The notes under the pieces are model-generated. The model was not told where the DNA came from, made no database searches, and saw nothing but the letters and a program-made list of their open reading frames with translations. DNA of 64,000 nt. Origin: Ciborinia camelliae (Eukaryota > Ascomycota > Leotiomycetes > Helotiales > Sclerotiniaceae). Location of the stretch: assembly GCA_025890175.1 (NCBI GenBank), contig JANPYM010000001.1, positions 1,342,999 through 1,406,998 of the forward strand, given 5' to 3'. Below, one piece after another: positions 59,853 to 64,000 of the stretch; position 1 is the stretch's first letter, and every line of letters starts with the position of its first letter. Both the position numbers and the translations under genes were made by a program.

Positions 59853-62800
59853 ATTAATCGTATATCCTGGGATAACCAGTAATACGGTAGGAAGAAAGTA
59901 TTAGGGTAGAATATAATATATTAATTTAACTAAAAAGTATATATTTGATGACAGCCTAATTGCTTTTATATGTTATTCCCTTATATCCTATACAATATAA
60001 TTTATTATATAATCCTTAATTATATAATCGAAAACTATATAATCTAATTTTTTAATATTTTTTTATAAAGTATATCTTGGTTTTTTTATTTCTTTTTTTT
60101 AATTATTTTTAATTAATTTTTAAATTTTTTAAAAATAATTTTTTTTAATAATTTAGTTAAATTATTTATTATTATATTTTTTGTTAACATATAAATTATT
60201 TTTAATCTTTTTTATTTAATTAAATTATAAATGTAATAATAATAAATATCAATATACTTTAATTTTTTATAAAAATAAAGATTCTTAATTAATACAATTG
60301 TTTTAATATTATTTCCAAATAATTATAATATTTTATTATTTTTAATATATTTAGATATTTTTAAATCTTTAAATATTTAAATTATTTATTAATTTTGTTT
60401 TGCAAATATTATTATTATAATATATTTTAATTTCGTTATTAAAATTAATATAAAACATTATTTTTTTAATATTTATAATATTGGTTCTTTATAAAATATT
60501 ACAATTTTTTTAAAAATGCTTTTTTTATTAACTTTATTATTTGCTTAATTTGCATTTATATAAACCATTATTGTTTTTTGATAGATATTTTATGGTCTGA
60601 AATATAGATATTGTTTAACTATTGAATGAAGGTATTTTATTAAGTTTTTAAATATTAAGCCATAATATTTATTAAACTTACTTATATATTATATAAATAT
60701 ATTTATAATATAATTAATATTTAATTAGATATAAATAATTAAATATATAAAAATATTAATAATTTATTAATATTTTTTAATATTAATTTTTTTATTGTTT
60801 TTTATTAAAGATTGAAGGTAAATGTAATTTATAATAAAAATCTTTTTCGCTTTCCTTATTTTATTTTCAATTTTAAATTTTTTAAATATTGTATCAAAAA
60901 ATTGTTTTTAATCAAAAGTAATTAAATAATTTAATTGATTATGAATAATCCAAATATTTAGAAAGAAATAAATTTTATTAAGATTCTTTATTTTAAAGTA
61001 TATAAAAAATTAATTAAAAAATTAATTAATATTATTAAAATTTTTAAATGTATATATAATATTATTAATAAATATTAAAAAATATAGTTTTTTATTAATA
61101 TTAATATAAAGATATAAATTAATCAGATTTTATTTAAATTTTTAAGATAATATTTTTTTTTTTAGTAATAATATTTAGTTTTGGTTAATTTGTTTAAATT
61201 TATAAAGATTTTATAATAATTATAGAATATATTTTTTTTATATAGAAATTTTTTTAAATATCTATAAAAAAATTTATTTATAAAAAGATATTTTAATAAA
61301 AATATTTTTAATATTAAATTAATAATAATAAAAATCTTTTTTTATAATAATTATTAAGAATAATTAAAGAGTATTAAATTAAATAATTAATATAAAAGTT
61401 TTTATAAAATTTTTATTAAAAATTTAATTAAAGCTTTAGATAATAAGCTTTATTTTAAAATATTTAAAAAATTTATTTAATTTAGTTTTAATATTAAATA
61501 TTTATTTAATTAAAATCAGATTTGTTTTTTTCGATTATACAAACTTTTTTTAAATTTTATTAATAATTAATAAACTAATTTTTTTTTTAATAATAATTTT
61601 TTAATTTCTTTTATTTTCCAAATCTTTTATTATTATTTTATACATTTGTAAAATAAAAATATTAAATATTTTTTATACAAAATATATAAATTATATTTCT
61701 TTATTATTAAATTAATTAGTCTTTAGAATTATAATAAAAATTAATATAATAAAAACCTTAATTATTGAATTAAATATAAAAAAAACAATAATTATAAAAT
61801 ATATAATTTCAATATTTTCTTTTTTCTAATTTTTTATTTTAATTTTAATAATTATTAATTAATAGATTTTAATTAATTTTTTATTTTTATTATTGTAATC
61901 AATAGTATTTTGTTTTTATTTTTAAAATTTTATAAAATATTAAAATAATAAATCTTTATTATTATTTTTAAAAATAAAAATAATTAATATACTATTAATC
62001 GAAGTTTTTATTTCAATATTTGCTTTATTGTTTAATTCTAAAATTTTCAATTCAAAATTTTTGTTATTACTTATTTATATAATATTCTTTTTTCGATTTT
62101 TATTGAAAATAGAAATTTTTGTTTTAATCTCTATTATTTGAATAAAAATTTCAATTATAGATTTTAATAACAATATAAATAACATTTGTTTATAAATCTC
62201 GAAATCAAAAAATTATGATATTGTAAATAATCTTATACCCTATAAATAATTTATAATAATTTTTTTTAGGCTATTTATATAATTTTTTATTGAAAATAAT
62301 ATTTAATATCCCTTACAATCCTAATAACGATTTTCGAATTTATAAATTAATTATTTTTTTTTTAATTATTTTATTTATATTAAAAATATTGAAATATTAA
62401 ATATAATCTAAATTCGAAATATATATTTTTAATTAAATATTTATTAATATATAATTTATAAAAATATTAATTTTTTTTTTATCCATTAATTTATTATATT
62501 AATTATAAACTAATAATATTTTTAAATTTATATAAATATAATATTTATTTTTTTAAATATAAATATAATTAATACTAAACTTTTTCTTTATATAAATCTT
62601 TTCTAATAATATAATAACATTTTTTAATTTTAAACTTTTTATAATTTTATTACAAATATAAATTATTATTTTTAAGGTTTTATCCCAAAATTCTATTAAT
62701 ATATTAATATTTATTATATTCATATATATTCCTTTCTTTAATATTTAAATATTTTATTTAATTAATCTATTTTAATATAATATTATTATTGTTATATATT

Positions 62801-64000
62801 ATAATTAAATATTATTTTTTTTTTTTTAATTTTTTATAATTTTTTTAAACTTAAAAATATTATTTAATTTATAAACTTTTAATTTTTTTTTGATTTATAA
62901 TTTTTTATCTTTTTTAAATTATTATAATTTTTTGATTATTATATTTTTAATTGGTATTAATTACAAAAATATTTATTTTAATTAATTATTTATAATTTTT
63001 AAAAAATATTTATTTTTTTAAAAAAATATTAAAAATAAATTTATAATATTAAAAAAAATCAATATAAACATTTTATTTATATATTTTATTAATATTTTAT
63101 TAATTTTATTTTTTATCTTAATAATATTACAAATTTTATATAATTTTTTATTATTTAAAATTTTGATTTTTTATTTTAATATAATTATTTTATAAAGATT
63201 TTTAATAACTTTAAATTTAAAATAACTTAAATATTAATATATAAAATAATAAAACTAATATTAGTTTTTAATTATTATATTATTAATTTCTAATTTATTT
63301 AGATTTATAATATTTAAATTATAATAAAAAGCGTTAATTAATATTTTAATAATATTTTTTTATTTTAATTAATAATTAATAAATATTATTAAGATTAATA
63401 TATATTTCTTAAAATTTTTAATAATATATTTTATAATATAAAATTTATTTTTTTATTTTATATAAATAATTATTTTATTTTTTTTTTTAAAATTTATATT
63501 TATAAAATTAAATAATTCAATTAATTTATTATTATAATAAATCTTTTATTCTAATAACAAATTAATCCTAAAATTAAATATATATAAAATATTCGAAAAT
63601 AAATCATTTAAATTATTTTGATAAATTATTTTAATAATTCTAATATATTTAATAAATAATATTTTTTTTTTAATTTATATAAATATATATTTAATATATA
63701 TTAATTTCTTTTTAAATAAATTACAATTATTAATTATATTTAAAAATACAATTATATTTATAATTTAAATAAACAATAATATTTTATTAATAACTTTTTT
63801 TGTAAATAAAATAAATTTCGATTTAATATTAAATTCAAAATTATTACTAAAGCTAAAAAAAGAATTCGATTTATTATAATAAACTATATTAATATAATTT
63901 TTATACTTTTGATTTTTTAAATGTTTCGAATTTTTGAAAATCCTAAAATCCTTATATTTTTAATTAAATAATATTTTTTTTTTATTATATCAAAATTTTT

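Larger units (their letters stand above)
59301..64000. other. Extremely AT-rich, gene-free block
   Basis: From about 59.3 kb GC content falls sharply, and from about 60 kb to the end G and C are rare, by eye under a tenth of the bases. There is no open frame above about 60 codons beyond 59.4 kb. The sequence consists of T/A runs and TAAT/ATTA words and has no obvious internal tandem unit. It might be a repeat-induced-point-mutation (RIP)-altered transposon island or part of a centromere-like AT-rich block. The window ends inside it, so its full size is unknown. Confidence 0.85.

Noticed and set aside
59301..64000. Mitochondrial DNA insertion as an explanation of the AT-rich block
   Set aside because: There are no mitochondrial genes or open frames, and the A+T content is higher than expected for fungal mitochondrial coding DNA.

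Overview
The window looks like nuclear DNA of a filamentous ascomycete. The genes carry one to several small introns (mostly 45-100 bp), with GT or GC donors, CTAAC/CTGAC-like branch sites and AG acceptors. The gene set is fungal (Syt1-type Arf GEF, Akr1, Set9, SAT4-type membrane proteins, fungal UbiA and GMC enzymes). Style and protein sequences suggest a leotiomycete of the Botrytis/Sclerotinia type; that assignment is from recognition, not from a search. No tRNA, rRNA, CRISPR array or intact transposon was recognised.

Layout. 1-2353: gene-free. 2354-6769 (+): Sec7/PH Arf GEF. 8276-10293 (-): SRP72. 11631-17963: an accessory trio of UbiA-type prenyltransferase (-), seven-helix SAT4/rhodopsin-like protein (-) and GMC oxidoreductase (+). 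19567-33033 is a dense housekeeping block: palmitoyltransferase Akr1 (-), SRP receptor beta (+), X-family DNA polymerase Pol4 (+), Pin1/Ess1 prolyl isomerase (-), Rpb9 (+), mitochondrial uL14 (-) and the Set9 H4K20 methyltransferase (+). 34360-37675 (-): a BTB protein and a PAP2-type membrane protein. 41136-42598: a decayed S9-type peptidase propeller that runs into a 9-bp minisatellite. 43877-48944: an Mpp6-like exosome cofactor with a zinc knuckle (-), complex I NDUFS6 (+), CFIm25/NUDT21 (+) and a YjbQ-family protein with a membrane anchor (+). 51387-53253 (-): a second SAT4-type protein. 56563-59027 (+): a secreted GH1 glycosidase with an N-terminal six-cysteine module. From about 59.3 kb to the end the sequence becomes extremely AT-rich, without genes, after a perfect-stem inverted repeat and TA microsatellites.

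Functional links: SRP72 and SRP receptor beta both serve co-translational targeting to the ER. Rpb9, Set9, Mpp6 and CFIm25 cover transcription, chromatin, nuclear RNA decay and 3'-end formation. uL14m and NDUFS6 are mitochondrial. These are mostly independently transcribed neighbours in convergent or divergent pairs. The only neighbourhood that resembles a functional cluster is the UbiA/SAT4/GMC trio.

The most noteworthy observations are the propeller pseudogene ending in a 9-bp array, the Pin1 gene whose start codon seems to be an exon by itself, the Mpp6-zinc knuckle architecture, the membrane-anchored YjbQ protein, the GH1 enzyme with an altered nucleophile motif, and the AT-rich block with its hairpin border. 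No clearly new multi-gene system was identified. Exon boundaries were deduced by hand from frame, splice signals and family similarity.
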